Source: Chitinophagaceae bacterium (GTDB taxonomy: Bacteria > Bacteroidota > Bacteroidia > Chitinophagales > Chitinophagaceae). From it: DNA of 64,000 nt. Location: positions 620,001 to 684,000 of the forward strand of contig JADJVB010000010.1 in NCBI GenBank assembly GCA_016710745.1, read 5' to 3'. Positions within the stretch are counted from its first letter, which is position 1. Each line of letters starts with the position of its first letter. The notes below the pieces were generated by a model. It did no database searches, was not told the origin of the DNA, and saw only the letters and a list, made by a program, of their open reading frames with translations. Positions 49,301 to 54,474 of this stretch are shown here, piece by piece. The position numbers and the translations under genes are program-made.

Positions 49301-50236
49301 ATTGGCCTGGCGGCTTCAGGCACGGGTAATATCCCAAGCTTTGTGGCTACCAATGCTACGGCCACGGTACAAACAGCTACCATCACGGTAACATCCAACT
49401 CAACGGGTTGTGGTGGCACCACGGTAAGCTTTACGATCACGGTTCAGCCCACACCAACGGTTAACCAGCCGGCTAATCAAACGCTGTGTGCTGGCAATAC
49501 CACGGTGGCCGTACCATTTAGTGGTGCGGTAGCGGGCACGGTATATACCTGGACCAATAACAACACCACCATCGGGCTGGGAGCCAGCGGTATCGGCACG
49601 GTACCGGCATTTGTAGCGATCAATGCAACGCTGTCGCCGGTAACGGCTACAATTACGGTAACGCCAACCTATACCAATAGCGGCATTACCTGTACGGGAG
49701 CAAGCAGATCGTTTACGATCACGGTCAATCCATTACCGAATATTGTGTTTGATAATGTACCACCGAGGGTATGTTTAACCGATACGGTAGTGATATTGAA
49801 GGTTAGTCCTGCAGGCGGAACCTGGTCGGGTACTGGTGTAACGGGCAATACCTTCTCGGCCACGTCGGCCGGATTGGGCGTACATGTGTTGCGCTATAGC
49901 TTCACCAATGGCAATGGCTGTAACCAAACGAGTTACTTTAATATTACGGTTAATGATTGTAAGGAGCGTCACAATATATTTGCGACAGCGATCCGGATCT
50001 ATCCAAACCCGAACAGTGGTTACTTTAATATCCGCTTCAACAGCGATATTTATAGTGAGTTCAATGTACGGGTGATCGATGCGATCGGCAGGGTATACCG
50101 TTCGCAGCATATTACGGGTCTGCGTTATGGTTCGGTGATACCGATGGCGATGCCTGAGCTGGCAGCTGGTACCTACTTCCTGGAGATCTATAATGAAACC
50201 GAAAGGGCACAGTTCCCGATGGTGATCGTAAGATAA
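34346..50236 (+). CDS. Giant secreted mosaic repeat protein with T9SS sorting domain
   Basis: A 5296-residue predicted cell-surface or released protein. Signal peptide at 1-28 (ends HAQ). Order by approximate residue: two copies of a FSVPxKGYL beta domain (30-215, 380-555) flanking two SprB-like repeats (215-375); two He_PIG-like Ig domains (556-735); a right-handed beta-helix (735-1165); GATGATVTGLPAGVTGSW-type repeats; PKD-like repeats; a YVTN beta-propeller (1425-1726); a second beta-helix-like part (1833-2040); a LamG-like domain (2048-2290); about 25 PKD-like repeats with a Gly-rich domain (2460-2686) and a GATase/ThuA-like domain (3062-3257) inserted; a unique domain (4712-4870); and a C-terminal T9SS type A sorting domain (5214-5296). 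Export by the type IX system is inferred from the last. Likely an adhesin or matrix protein; no catalytic site was recognised. The frame is open throughout. Confidence 0.9.
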   Translation: MNLFNSRFGKMLISTLLFLTVNTTLHAQYSEIFSVPNKGYLLNLVDDFGGVNWTLSPWATAGGERDIADYFQTTAGGVLESIDLDQQVYWESPLLNISAAGTVSISVLLTWAGFDTDIAANNCSGDFIRVEYSINGGAYTMVPNQVGGNACATIAYPFGAVGAPFTASTTVNQGGISGNSLRIRVVVFTNANAEMVTIDNVSVPQAGVTLNCTQPVITTTLRNIVCNGASSGAIDVTATGATAPYNVSWTGPSSGNPAGTEIAASGGTYTIAGLTAGTYTITVTDAASCSQVTTATVISSPIVQSAITSPASCGQANGTIDLNVSGGNAPYTYLWSNSATTQDISGLAAGNYSVTITDASVPGCTSTASYTVAAALNGPYNETFSVPGKGYLINQVNNFFGVNWTMSPWTFDEPPTGIGRDNGDYFQTTALGKLEAVDTDMDVYWTSPELNISASGTVQFSVDLAWTGFDNEDYILVQYSINGGAFVTIPNQFGGGAGTIQYAFPSVDQNGSFTVTQTGITGNKIQIRIVVLTNSQADVAIIDNVSIPQTVSLCICPAITVINPVVTSGLVGVPFSQTFTQTGGAAPVNFTTVSLLPAGISLSAAGVLSGTPTVSGTFPIVVTATDVNTCTGNSSTYTLVINSCPAITVANPGLATATQLVPYSRSFIASGGTGPYSFTAAGSIPAGLSFTTSGLLHGTPTQTGLFPITVTATDANGCTGVSGVYNLNISAGVIGVARWVNNVAAPRPAQVAVNCLVYNTAPTTYTDIQTAINAAANGDVVYITEGTYNHTVVPGCSLGLASGNYITISGKTNLIITSNTGSWCSSTTTITGRGFAIVGGNNITIQGLTLVGVPVNAFYNSNAGTQTSNVTIKSNFVNGTYGHGIKTDDHPSDGVLNRSIWEITGNRFQFIGASNPGGCTLGPVSGIWLAQAGFNCNIIDNDIINTRWAGILCVGQGRDNAVASTEIATIMRNRIDITRDAGIQIGFSAGAFYYSNGVNISHNHIESGNLNNSPGIGGITILQNNIYGVNIHNNEVTNCFNGLAIEIAGWQNSPDTKNITNNNFYNLIPGSYGVTHIAGIAPNGLFGTADDLNLYNLRNNYWGTANGPTYVTNPGGTGSGLLKETTLRGTSPTPAGIVYSLNDFVYTPFRTTPATSNFGVQCSSNYGVPGNTLALSSAVGTDAQTVCVSTPITNITYATTGATGATVTGLPAGVTGSWAANVVTISGSPTTTVGSPFTYTVTLTGGCGALTTTGTITVTPPTNTITRTSAVGTDIQWVCLNTPIIDITYATTGATGATITGLPPGVTGSWSANVVTITGMPTSTAGSPYIFTVTLSGGCGTLTATGKITVNPTPDVNQPANQTVCNNAATTTVTFTGAAPGTEFNWTNSDPSIGLVASGTGNIASFTATNPGALPLTATITVTPSTPLGSIAYINRILSANVAVVNTSSNAIIGSAGLACQPFGTAFNPARDRLYVSHLCTTQLYVINTVTNTVVATINIGNSPEGIALLPDGSRLYVVNLLDGTVSIINTTTNTVVSTVPTGGSNPSGISITPDGLKAFIANRISNTVTVINTGTNTVTGTIPAGTNPTGISITPDGTKAYVTNNGGSNVTVINTATNAIIATIPVGTNPAGITITPDGTKAYVANYGSANVTVIDIATNTVITTVPAGTNPYGISVSPDGNQVCVLNFTSNNVTVISTATNTVAKTIGGIAAPQSLGNFIPFNVPSCTGASKTFTITVNPTNTVTRTSAVGTNAQTVLINTPITNITYATTGATGASVTGLPAGVSGSWSGNVVTISGSPTTAVGSPFNYTVTLTGGCGTITATGTITVTTCTTNSWTGVTSTDWFTATNWSCGTVPTATSDVAIPPGTPNTCTIGTGTAQVRNIGLTDTLINNGTLNLNGGGVLTNTGGTYMGTGNFTGALFNNTGGVVSPGNSPGCIVFAAGYTNGSGTEVIEIGGITPCTLHDQLQVTGTATLSGTLDVQLFGGYVPVGGESYTIMTSTTLVGTFATINYPSLSPGLAWGIQYNAPAAGNVTLNVIVLTPATALNFDGNSDFVSIPSTANNNFAFNQDFTVSVNVKAPATQVWTSNTDNDIVEKWSSAGGYPFVIRMFNQNAGANNGKVQVARFDGGNNPNILSTATINDNNWHQISFVKTGSTMYLYIDGILNGTVTDNTTGTTSNASPLFLGKRGGGAPFDNFFTGTLDELRIFNRGLCSGEIQNYLSCEVPTNLSGLVGYYRFNQGYVNGNNSTETTLTDLTVNANNGTLNTFALNGTTSNWTTGNATGSCPAYVPPSATATPASQTSCSGAPITTIVLSGATTYNWTRNNTGTVTGIAASGSGNISGTLTNTTAAPIMVTFTITPTSGSCTGTPVTATVVVNPTPDVNQPANQVVCNGAPTTAVNFTGTVAGTVFNWTNNTPSIGLAASGTGNIASFTATNAGTAPVVATVTVTPSTTSGGGGGPITQTFNYTGAMQTFTVPAGVTSLQLSALGASGGNSPGLGGLGGSAQGDLAVTPGQVLHIYVGGQGSGFGVGGFNGGGTGQWVNGGGGASDVRISLFTLTDRVLVAGGGGGMYTGGGGYLAGDGGGLTGTSGTTQNVSTTGGTQVAAGTPGTGGGLGQGQNSDAFFDGGGGGGGYYGGGAVSNSPYTGNGAGGGGSSYIGGVTAGVTTPGVNLGNGRVTITYSTGITCTGTPKTFTITVNPTPNATATPASQTICSGAAITTIVNSGTVPGTVYNWTRDNSGTVTGIAASGTGNISGSLTNTTNTPITVTFTVTPSYTNAGVTCTGTPVTATVLVNPTPNAVAAPTSQTICSGATITTIAITGNVAGTVYNWTRDNTVAVTGIPASGAGNISGALTNTTTAPVTVTFTITPTANGCPGTPITATVLVNPTPTAIATPASQTICSATPITTIVITGNAVAGVVYSWTRDNTGTVTGIAASGSGNISGALTNTTNTPITVTFAITPTANGCPGTPVTATVTVNPTPDVNQPANQVVCNGAPTAPVNFTGSVAGTVFNWVNNTPSIGLAASGTGNIASFNAINTGTAPVLATVTVTPSTTSGGSGAAKILLAFAEFSGATTTLLINQLLAIPGVTQVDYVNTTATTPSLVQMQVYDVVVALTNSAPTNPVLLGNNLADYIDGGGKVVATTFGWEPNFAAITGRWLSGGYAPFISSSNVFSTANLGIYTVGHPLMQGVTSLTAFYRALVSVAPGATQVAAWSDGSPLMAVKGNAVGLSAYIGNAGNWSGDFAKVIVNAGGPAGTTCTGTPKTFTYTVNPTPNATATPASQTICSSSAITTIVNSGAVAGTVYNWTRDNGIVTGIAASGTGNISGTLTNPTNLPITVTFTITPSYTNGGVTCSGTPITATVVVNPTPTVNAVANQVVCNGAPTTAVTFSGAVTAPPGTVYNWTNNTPSIGLVGAGSGNIASFTATNAGTAPVVATITVTPSYTNGGTTCNGTPITFTITVNPTPNATVTPAAQTICSGSAITTIVNSGTVAGTVFNWTRNNPVATGIALSGTGNISGTLTNATNSPITVTFTVTPSYTNAGVTCTGASTTATVIVNPIPDVNQPANQVVCNGSPTAIVVFTGSVTSPPGTVYTWTNNTPLIGLAAGPLTGNIRSFNGINTGTTPVVATITVTPSYTNGGVTCTGSPKIFTITVNPTPQVTVPANATVCNGTLQPTGTYNFSTTATGGVTTYSWSNNNINIGLGGTGTGNSLPTFTATNTTNAPITGTITVTPTFTNGGVSCTGPSQTFTITVNPTPNATATPASQTICSGNAITTIVLTGTVAGTVFDWVRDNVATATGIPATGTGDIIGSLTNTTTGPVLVTFTITPSYTNGGVTCTGPSITATVLVNPTATVNPVMNQVVCNGDPTAAVTFSSPTTGGTIVYNWTNSLPSIGLAASGVGNIASFIATNPANTPVTATITVTPTYTNGGISCVGTPMIFTITVNPTPEVNQPANQTVCTGALTSPVIFISTSVGGTLVFNWTNNNITIGLAAAGTGDIPSFTALNTTNAPNVGTIVVTPVFTNGGVSCTGPSKTFTITVNPTPVVNPVANQTVCAGSPTAAVTFSSPATGGTIVYNWTNSNTAIGLVASGTGNIASFIATNATAAPITGTITVTATYTNNGVSCTGPSMNFTITVDPFVTVNPVANQTVCTGSPTAAITFSSPSSPVVFNWTNNNTTIGLAASGTGNIASFIGLNGTNAPNVATIIVTPTYTGGGSSCPGQSRTFTITVNPIPVVNPVPNQAVCNGSPTSAVVFTSPTTGGTMTYNWTNSNTAIGLGASGVGPVPSFIGTNPGTAPISGTITVTPTYTNNGVSCTGSSISFTITVNPVPTVNPVANQVVCNGAPTAAIIFTGAVPGTVYNWINVGPNIGLGPNGTGNIPSFIASNPGTVPLTATITVIPTYTNAGVTCQGAPITFTITVNPTPTVNPVASQTHCNGSPTLPVTFSGTVAGTVFTWTNNNTSIGLGANGVGNIPSFIAINTGTTVQVATITVTPTYTNGGVSCTGPTTSFTITVNPIPTVNPVASIRVCGGATVAVPFSGATAGTVFNWTNNNIAIGLPASGTGNLNFVATNTSAIPIFATIVVTPTFTNGGVTCTGASTSFTITVNPTPTVNQQANQVLCTGSATAPITFTGTASGAFYTWTNNQPSIGLGAAGVGDIPSFTALNAGITPVVATITVTPVFIAGGVTCTGPTMSFTITVNPNNTIVLTAGGTPASTTFTGQINNTDPTTNLRSFRDGVPKTCAVPGTCTAPLAGTFQYDILTWTNPMPTPQCVTVTYSIPNANPNFSFVAAYNGPVNLAALCTNWLGDPGSSVAVGNTIVWSFTAPGNANINFLVTNIVNGQVADYRIVLDYLVPGGGSNNQTVCQFTPIVPIIYNTTGATGASFSGLPPGVSGNWAANVATISGTPTAAGVFNYTVNLMGGCGNVSSTGTITVNSSAVMDQPGNQLLCNGATTSVVNFTGLPPGTTYSWTNNNTSIGLAASGTGNIPSFVATNATATVQTATITVTSNSTGCGGTTVSFTITVQPTPTVNQPANQTLCAGNTTVAVPFSGAVAGTVYTWTNNNTTIGLGASGIGTVPAFVAINATLSPVTATITVTPTYTNSGITCTGASRSFTITVNPLPNIVFDNVPPRVCLTDTVVILKVSPAGGTWSGTGVTGNTFSATSAGLGVHVLRYSFTNGNGCNQTSYFNITVNDCKERHNIFATAIRIYPNPNSGYFNIRFNSDIYSEFNVRVIDAIGRVYRSQHITGLRYGSVIPMAMPELAAGTYFLEIYNETERAQFPMVIVR
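38620..39525 (+). other. YVTN beta-propeller inserted in a PKD-like repeat
   Basis: About seven YVTN-type blades with the recurring pattern SNVTVINTATNAIIATIPVG, then ITPDGTKAYV. It follows ATITVTPS and precedes SCTGASKTFTITV, which are the two halves of a normal PKD-like repeat. Confidence 0.8.
41720..42405 (+). other. Gly-rich domain inserted in a PKD-like repeat
   Basis: Begins with a beta segment (FNYTGAMQTFTVPAGVTSLQ) and becomes strongly Gly-rich (GGGGGYYGGG). It is bracketed by ATVTVTPSTTSGG and ITCTGTPKTFTITV, the two halves of one PKD-like repeat. Confidence 0.8.
43530..44115 (+). other. GATase/ThuA-like domain inserted in a PKD-like repeat
   Basis: About 195 residues with alternating strand-helix pattern: KILLAFAEF, YDVVVALTNSAP, LADYIDGGGKVVATTFGWEP, GHPLMQGV. 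This resembles the class I glutamine-amidotransferase-like fold without its catalytic Cys. It lies between ATVTVTPSTTSGG and TTCTGTPKTFTYTV. Confidence 0.65.
44131..48480 (+). repeat. In-gene tandem repeats of about 280-300 bp
   Basis: Fifteen consecutive PKD-like units of about 94-98 codons in the giant gene. Each starts NPTPxVN or NPTPNATxT, has VCNG near the start and a second Cys in CTG near the end, and finishes FTITV or TATVxV. The DNA string ACGATCACGGTTAA and close variants recurs at the unit ends, for example near 45315, 45615, 46478, 47047, 47618, 48176 and 48458. Confidence 0.85.
49990..50236 (+). other. Type IX secretion C-terminal sorting domain
   Basis: The last 82 codons read RIYPNPNSGYFNIRF, then FNVRVIDAIGRVY, then LAAGTYFLEIY and end FPMVIVR. 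This is the type A T9SS sorting pattern (YPNP..., DxxGR, L..GxYF). Confidence 0.9.
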
Positions 50237-50264
50237 GAACCGTTAGTAATTACTTTATAAGGTC

Positions 50265-50296
50265 AACGTCCTCCGTAGCTGCGGAGGACGTTTTTT
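50265..50296 (+). terminator. Terminator of the giant gene
   Basis: Stem AACGTCCTCCG/CGGAGGACGTT (11 pairs) with a 6-base loop and a TTTT tail, about 30 bases after the stop. Confidence 0.9.
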
Positions 50297-50426
50297 GTTT
50301 GTTATTTTTCTTTCCCAGGCGAGATTCTGTAAAAGCCTTGTGAGATGGCCCGGGACTCGCCGTCAATAGGAGAAGATCACGGAATGCATGGTTTTGGTTT
50401 TTGTGCCACGCACCAGGGCGGATGAT

Positions 50427-50510
50427 AGATTTCTCACTTCGTTCGACATGACAGAAGAAAAACAGATTTCTCACTTCGGTCGACATGACAGAAGAAAAAC
50501 AGGTTTCTCT
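50427..50510. repeat. 37-bp tandem repeat
   Basis: Units at 50427 and 50464 plus a partial third at 50501. The unit begins AGATTTCTCACTTCG and contains CGACATGACAGAAG. Similar TTCTCAC...GACATGACAG elements are common between genes in this phylum (recollection, not checked). Confidence 0.75.
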
Positions 50511-50553
50511 CCCGAAAAATATCCCGAATAGGCACCGGATAATGTCAAAATAG

Positions 50554-50580
50554 AGAACCCGGAACAGCATTCCGGGTTCT
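50554..50580 (-). terminator. Terminator of the gatB-TlpA-like unit
   Basis: Perfect 11-base stem AGAACCCGGAA/TTCCGGGTTCT with a 5-base loop; on the minus strand it is followed by CTATTTTGAC. It lies about 30 bases after the stop at 50611. Confidence 0.65.
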
Positions 50581-50610
50581 AATAACATTTACTGATTTGG
50601 TAAATAGCTA

Positions 50611-51756
50611 TTACAGAACTTCAGCCAGTTTATTTTGTAAAGCGCTTTCCCGTAAACCGGTTGCAATAATTTTTCCCTGTGGGTCAACCAAAACATTGTA
50701 AGGAATGCCATCAAAACCGTACAGCGGTATAGCGGCGCTGCTCCAGTATTGCAGATCGCTGATATGCTGCCAGTTCAAATGATCTTCTTTAATAGCGTTT
50801 ATCCAGGCTTGTTTGTTCTTATCAAGAGAAACACCCAGTACCGTAAAATTTTTGTCTTTAAACTGGTTAAAGGCAGCAACCACATTTGGATTCTCTTCCC
50901 GGCAGGGTGCACACCAGCTTGCCCAAAAATCAACCAAAACATATTTGCCACGTAACTGGCTCAATGAAAATGGTTTGTCGTTCACATCATTCATTGTTAG
51001 TTCTGGAGCCATACTGCCTATGCCAGCATTGGGTGTAGCGGGTGCAGGAGCCGGTGTTTTTGCTGTGGCTTTTGATTTGATAAATACAAGTGCGTTTGCG
51101 ATTCCCTGGTGTTTTGGAAAGCGTTTGGTAAGTGCCGTAACCGGGGCTTCAAATTTACTGATCTCAACCGGGGGCATGGTAGCGGCGTAAAGTGATACAA
51201 CCGGACTTTTTGCACTATCTGCGTAGCCAAAGCAGTAGGCATTGAACTGTTCGTTCAGCTGATTGAATTCGTCACTTGTAGCTATAAATATACTGTCCGT
51301 TTGCGGTATGCCGGCTTTAGTAAATTCTGCCAGCAAACGATATTTAGCTGAGATCATTTTTCCAATACTATCGGTGTGCAGCAATAATTTTTTCAAGGAG
51401 CTGTTTGCCGGCCCGCTTACCGAGCGATTGATGACCTCCGGGTTGGCCGCATCTGCAGTGAATGTAATACCGGGGCCATCATTTATAAAAATATAATTTT
51501 GATCGCCGGCTTCATTACGCAGGCGAAATAGTCCTTCTTCGGGAGCGACTGCAGAAACGGTGAATTTGCCATTTTTTATTTCACCGGTATCGAGCACCTC
51601 TGGTTGTTGCTCACTAAAAAAAAGTTCTTCCAGGTAGATCTTTTGATCAGTTGTTGATTTTAATTCTCCACTGAGAACAAATTTTCCATTGTCTGTCCCA
51701 TTTTTACAGGAAAATAATAGTAAGGTGATACCGAGTATGGGGAATATTTTTTTCAT
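50611..51756 (-). CDS. TlpA-like thiol-disulfide oxidoreductase lipoprotein with DUF4369 domain
   Basis: A 381-residue lipoprotein. Leader ends LLFSC with Cys17 acylated. An N-terminal DUF4369 beta domain (about 25-115, GKFVLSGELKSTTDQKIYLE) is followed by a helical linker and, after a Pro/Ala-rich hinge (TAKTPAPAPATPNAG), a thioredoxin-fold domain. Active site: WASWCAPCREEN with Cys282 and Cys285. The fold resembles TlpA/ResA, which reduce disulfides in the periplasm. DUF4369 fusions are a Bacteroidota speciality. It starts 6 bases after the gatB stop, so the two are co-transcribed. Confidence 0.9.
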   Translation of the reverse strand: MKKIFPILGITLLLFSCKNGTDNGKFVLSGELKSTTDQKIYLEELFFSEQQPEVLDTGEIKNGKFTVSAVAPEEGLFRLRNEAGDQNYIFINDGPGITFTADAANPEVINRSVSGPANSSLKKLLLHTDSIGKMISAKYRLLAEFTKAGIPQTDSIFIATSDEFNQLNEQFNAYCFGYADSAKSPVVSLYAATMPPVEISKFEAPVTALTKRFPKHQGIANALVFIKSKATAKTPAPAPATPNAGIGSMAPELTMNDVNDKPFSLSQLRGKYVLVDFWASWCAPCREENPNVVAAFNQFKDKNFTVLGVSLDKNKQAWINAIKEDHLNWQHISDLQYWSSAAIPLYGFDGIPYNVLVDPQGKIIATGLRESALQNKLAEVL

Positions 51757-51762
51757 GAATTA

Positions 51763-53208
51763 TTATTTGAGTTTTTGTTCTAAAATTTTACTGACCAGTT
51801 GCATATCGGCCTTGCCTTTGCTGAGTCGTTTTACTTCTCCAACAAACAAACCGATCAGCCCTTTTTTGCCCAACTGGTATTGTTTTACTTTATCCGGCAT
51901 GTTGGCGATCACTTCATCAACCCAGTTTTCTACAGCACTGCTGTCGCTTTCCTGGATTAAATTCAGTTCGGTTGCGATTTGCAGGGGTTGTTTTTGGGGA
52001 TGATCAATAAGTACAGGAAGTACCTTTGAAGAGGCGTTTCCGAAATTGAGGGTTCCGGTATCTACCAGGCTTATCAGTAAAGCCAGTTTTTCGGCCGGCA
52101 GGGGAAAATTGGTATACCACATCTTTCGATCGTTCAACTGGTTTTTAACCGGCCCCAATAACCAGTTCGCAACGGCTTTATAATTGGTTGTATGTTGCAC
52201 AACAGCCTCAAAATAATCAGCCTGATCTTTATCATCGCATATAACAGCAGCATCGTAGTCTGATAGTTGCAGTTCCCTGATATACCGCTTTTTTAATGCA
52301 TTGGGCAAAACCGGAAGTTTGTTTCTGATCTCCACCAAATAATCATCAGTGATTTGAAACGGTGTGAGATCTGGTTCGGGGAAATACCGGTAGTCATCTG
52401 CATCTTCTTTGCTTCGTAAGGAAAAAGTAATATTGTTGTCGGCATCGTAACTCCTGGTTTCCTGTATAACGGGCTGGTTATTTTCCACCAGTTCAATCAA
52501 ACGATTTACTTCCACGTCGATCGCTCTTTTTACATTTCGGATGCTGTTCAGGTTTTTTACTTCAACCCGGGTTCCCAGTTTTTTTTCGCCGGCTAAACGA
52601 ATAGAAATATTGGCATCGCAGCGCATACTGCCTTCTTCCATATTGCCATCACAGATGCCCAGCCAGGTAACCAGTTTGCGCAATTCGGTGATGTAGGCAA
52701 AGGCTTCCTCACTGCTGTGCATGTCCGGTTCGCTCACGATCTCCAGCAACGGAACGCCGGCACGGTTAAGATCAATGCAGGTGTAATTTTCATCAACATC
52801 GTGTAAACTTTTGCCGGCATCTTCTTCAATATGAATTCTATTGAGACGTATTTTTCTATCTGTTCCGTTAATACTGATGGGGACTGATCCGTTTTTACAA
52901 ATAGGTGTGGTATGTTGCGACACCTGGTATCCTTTTGGCAGATCGGGGTAAAAATAATTTTTGCGGGCAAAATAATTATATTGTTCAATTTCGCAATCCA
53001 ATGCCAGGCCCAATGTAATGGCATATTCGATCGCTTTGCTGTTCATTTTGGGTAAAGTGCCGGGGTGTGCCAGTGTAACAGGACTGATATGCGTATTTGG
53101 ATCGGTACTGAATGCGGCACTATCGCCACAAAATAATTTGCTTTTCGTGAGCAGTTGTGCATGTACTTCCAATCCGATTACTATCTGGTATTTATCCTTT
53201 TTGTTCAA
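51763..53208 (-). CDS. gatB: Aspartyl/glutamyl-tRNA amidotransferase subunit B
   Basis: A 481-residue GatB, which with GatA and GatC converts misacylated Glu-tRNA-Gln (and Asp-tRNA-Asn) to the amide form. Signature: YQIVIGLEVHAQLLTKSKLF, CIDLNRAGVPLLEIVSEPDM, GICDGNMEEGSMRCDANISI and a C-terminal Yqey-like domain. The start is probably TTG at 53206-53208 (reading LNKKDKYQIV). An upstream ATG at 53250 adds 14 codons derived from a GGGCAAT-type simple repeat. A TACCTTTG box lies only 6 bases before the TTG, so that ATG would not be transcribed. Downstream neighbour is the TlpA-like gene. Confidence 0.9.
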   Translation of the reverse strand: MNKKDKYQIVIGLEVHAQLLTKSKLFCGDSAAFSTDPNTHISPVTLAHPGTLPKMNSKAIEYAITLGLALDCEIEQYNYFARKNYFYPDLPKGYQVSQHTTPICKNGSVPISINGTDRKIRLNRIHIEEDAGKSLHDVDENYTCIDLNRAGVPLLEIVSEPDMHSSEEAFAYITELRKLVTWLGICDGNMEEGSMRCDANISIRLAGEKKLGTRVEVKNLNSIRNVKRAIDVEVNRLIELVENNQPVIQETRSYDADNNITFSLRSKEDADDYRYFPEPDLTPFQITDDYLVEIRNKLPVLPNALKKRYIRELQLSDYDAAVICDDKDQADYFEAVVQHTTNYKAVANWLLGPVKNQLNDRKMWYTNFPLPAEKLALLISLVDTGTLNFGNASSKVLPVLIDHPQKQPLQIATELNLIQESDSSAVENWVDEVIANMPDKVKQYQLGKKGLIGLFVGEVKRLSKGKADMQLVSKILEQKLK

Positions 53209-53213
53209 GGGTG

Positions 53214-53221
53214 CAAAGGTA
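53214..53221 (-). promoter_or_regulatory. Candidate promoter of gatB
   Basis: Minus strand TACCTTTG with an ATTG 19 bases upstream. It ends 5 bases before the presumed TTG start, implying a leaderless or nearly leaderless mRNA. Confidence 0.45.
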
Positions 53222-53311
53222 GGAGGCAATGGGCAAAGGGCAATGGGCAACCCTCAAGGTTCTGCGGATTAGGAATTAGCTATTAGCGGTTAGCATCCAG
53301 CATCAGCAAAA

Positions 53312-53341
53312 AACGTCCTGAAATTATCCAGGACGTTTTTT
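53312..53341. terminator. Terminator of the PDZ protein gene (bidirectional)
   Basis: Stem AACGTCCTG/CAGGACGTT with an 8-base loop. A T-run follows on both strands. It is about 30 bases after the stop at 53374. Confidence 0.8.
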
Positions 53342-53373
53342 CATACTATTCATAGCTTATACTCAGAACTACT

Positions 53374-54474
53374 TTATAAATCAGCTGTTTTTAATTTTTT
53401 TGGAATTTTAATATTAAAATTCAGGCTGCTGCCGTTTCGTGTAGCTTTAATTGTATAGGTCGATTTATCGGCGTTATCATGTAACTGCTCACGTACATCA
53501 TCTGTATTAGCAACTTTTTTCCCGCCAATTTCGGTAAGCAGATCATCTTTTTTTAGTCCGGCTTTTTCTGCAGGCGAATCTTTATCTACCTCCAAAACTT
53601 TTACGCCATTGCCATCTTCGGTATCCTGTACTTTTAAACCCAGTTTTTGTTTGTTTGCGAAAGCATTACCGAAGAATTCAAAATTATTTCCCGATCCGGG
53701 TGTCCAAACCCGCGGTGACATATCACCCGATTCTTTATCGTTCCAGTATTCCATATTGGGAAGTGTTTTTATACGCGGAACGGTAAATGACCTGGTCATT
53801 CCATCCGGGCCACTAAAGGAATATGCCATGGCATTTGAATTTTTACGCTCGCCCAAAACGGCTGTTGCCGAACCGGCCTTGCCGTCACGGGTATAATATA
53901 CCGTTACTTCCTCTTTTGGTTTGAAAGAGGTAACCACATCGGATAAGGAAGCCGGATCTGTAACCGGTTTGTCATTGATCTTCACAATAACGTCGCCGTT
54001 TTTTAAACCTGCTTTTGCTGCTGCACTGCCTTCAGAAACGTCGGTGATTTGAGCACCTTTTGGTTTGGTTTCTTCACTGCCGTCGTTAAAAACACCGGTT
54101 GTTACCCCTAAAAATGCGGAGGAACCTTCTTTTCCTTCTCTCATGAAATTTAAACCTTCCAGGTACTTACCATCGGCCAGATCAAAATTTTCGAAGTCCA
54201 TCCGGTTCCGGTCTCTGATGATCACTTTTCTCTTGTTAACTGTGATGTCATCATCTTTAAATTCGGACAATGGCTTTCCGTTCACCGTTACTTTATCTCC
54301 TTTGATCTCAACAGTGATCTTGCTGTCTTTGTCTCCTTTTTTGCGAATAATGATCTCCTGGCTTTCTTTTTTATATTTTTCGATAATTTTTTCTTCATTT
54401 TCATTTTGTGCAAAAACAGATCCGGTAAAAGCCGTAAAACACAGAACCGCAGCGGTAAAAACAATTTTTTTCAT
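53374..54474 (-). CDS. Secreted protein with two PDZ domains
   Basis: A 366-residue exported protein. Signal peptide at 1-22 (ends SVFA/Q). A charged helical segment follows (NENEEKIIEKYKKESQEI), then a first PDZ at about 118-205 (SSAFLGVTTG, AAKAGLKNGDVIVKINDKPV), a variable linker, and a second PDZ at about 277-360 (LGLKVQDTEDGNGVKVLEV, AEKAGLKKDDLLTEIGGKKV). There is no protease domain or catalytic Ser-His-Asp, unlike DegP. It probably binds C-termini of unfolded envelope proteins (inference). Monocistronic, with its own terminator. Confidence 0.85.
   Translation of the reverse strand: MKKIVFTAAVLCFTAFTGSVFAQNENEEKIIEKYKKESQEIIIRKKGDKDSKITVEIKGDKVTVNGKPLSEFKDDDITVNKRKVIIRDRNRMDFENFDLADGKYLEGLNFMREGKEGSSAFLGVTTGVFNDGSEETKPKGAQITDVSEGSAAAKAGLKNGDVIVKINDKPVTDPASLSDVVTSFKPKEEVTVYYTRDGKAGSATAVLGERKNSNAMAYSFSGPDGMTRSFTVPRIKTLPNMEYWNDKESGDMSPRVWTPGSGNNFEFFGNAFANKQKLGLKVQDTEDGNGVKVLEVDKDSPAEKAGLKKDDLLTEIGGKKVANTDDVREQLHDNADKSTYTIKATRNGSSLNFNIKIPKKLKTADL

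Larger units (their letters stand above)
50237..50610. other. Intergenic region between the giant gene and the TlpA-like gene
   Basis: 374 bases with one terminator for each flanking gene and a 37-base tandem repeat in the middle. The reading frames here consist of repeat sequence and are not considered genes. Confidence 0.6.

Noticed and set aside
50250..50588. 112-codon minus-strand frame between the giant gene and the TlpA-like gene
   Set aside because: Consists of the 37-bp repeat and two terminators; no family resemblance.
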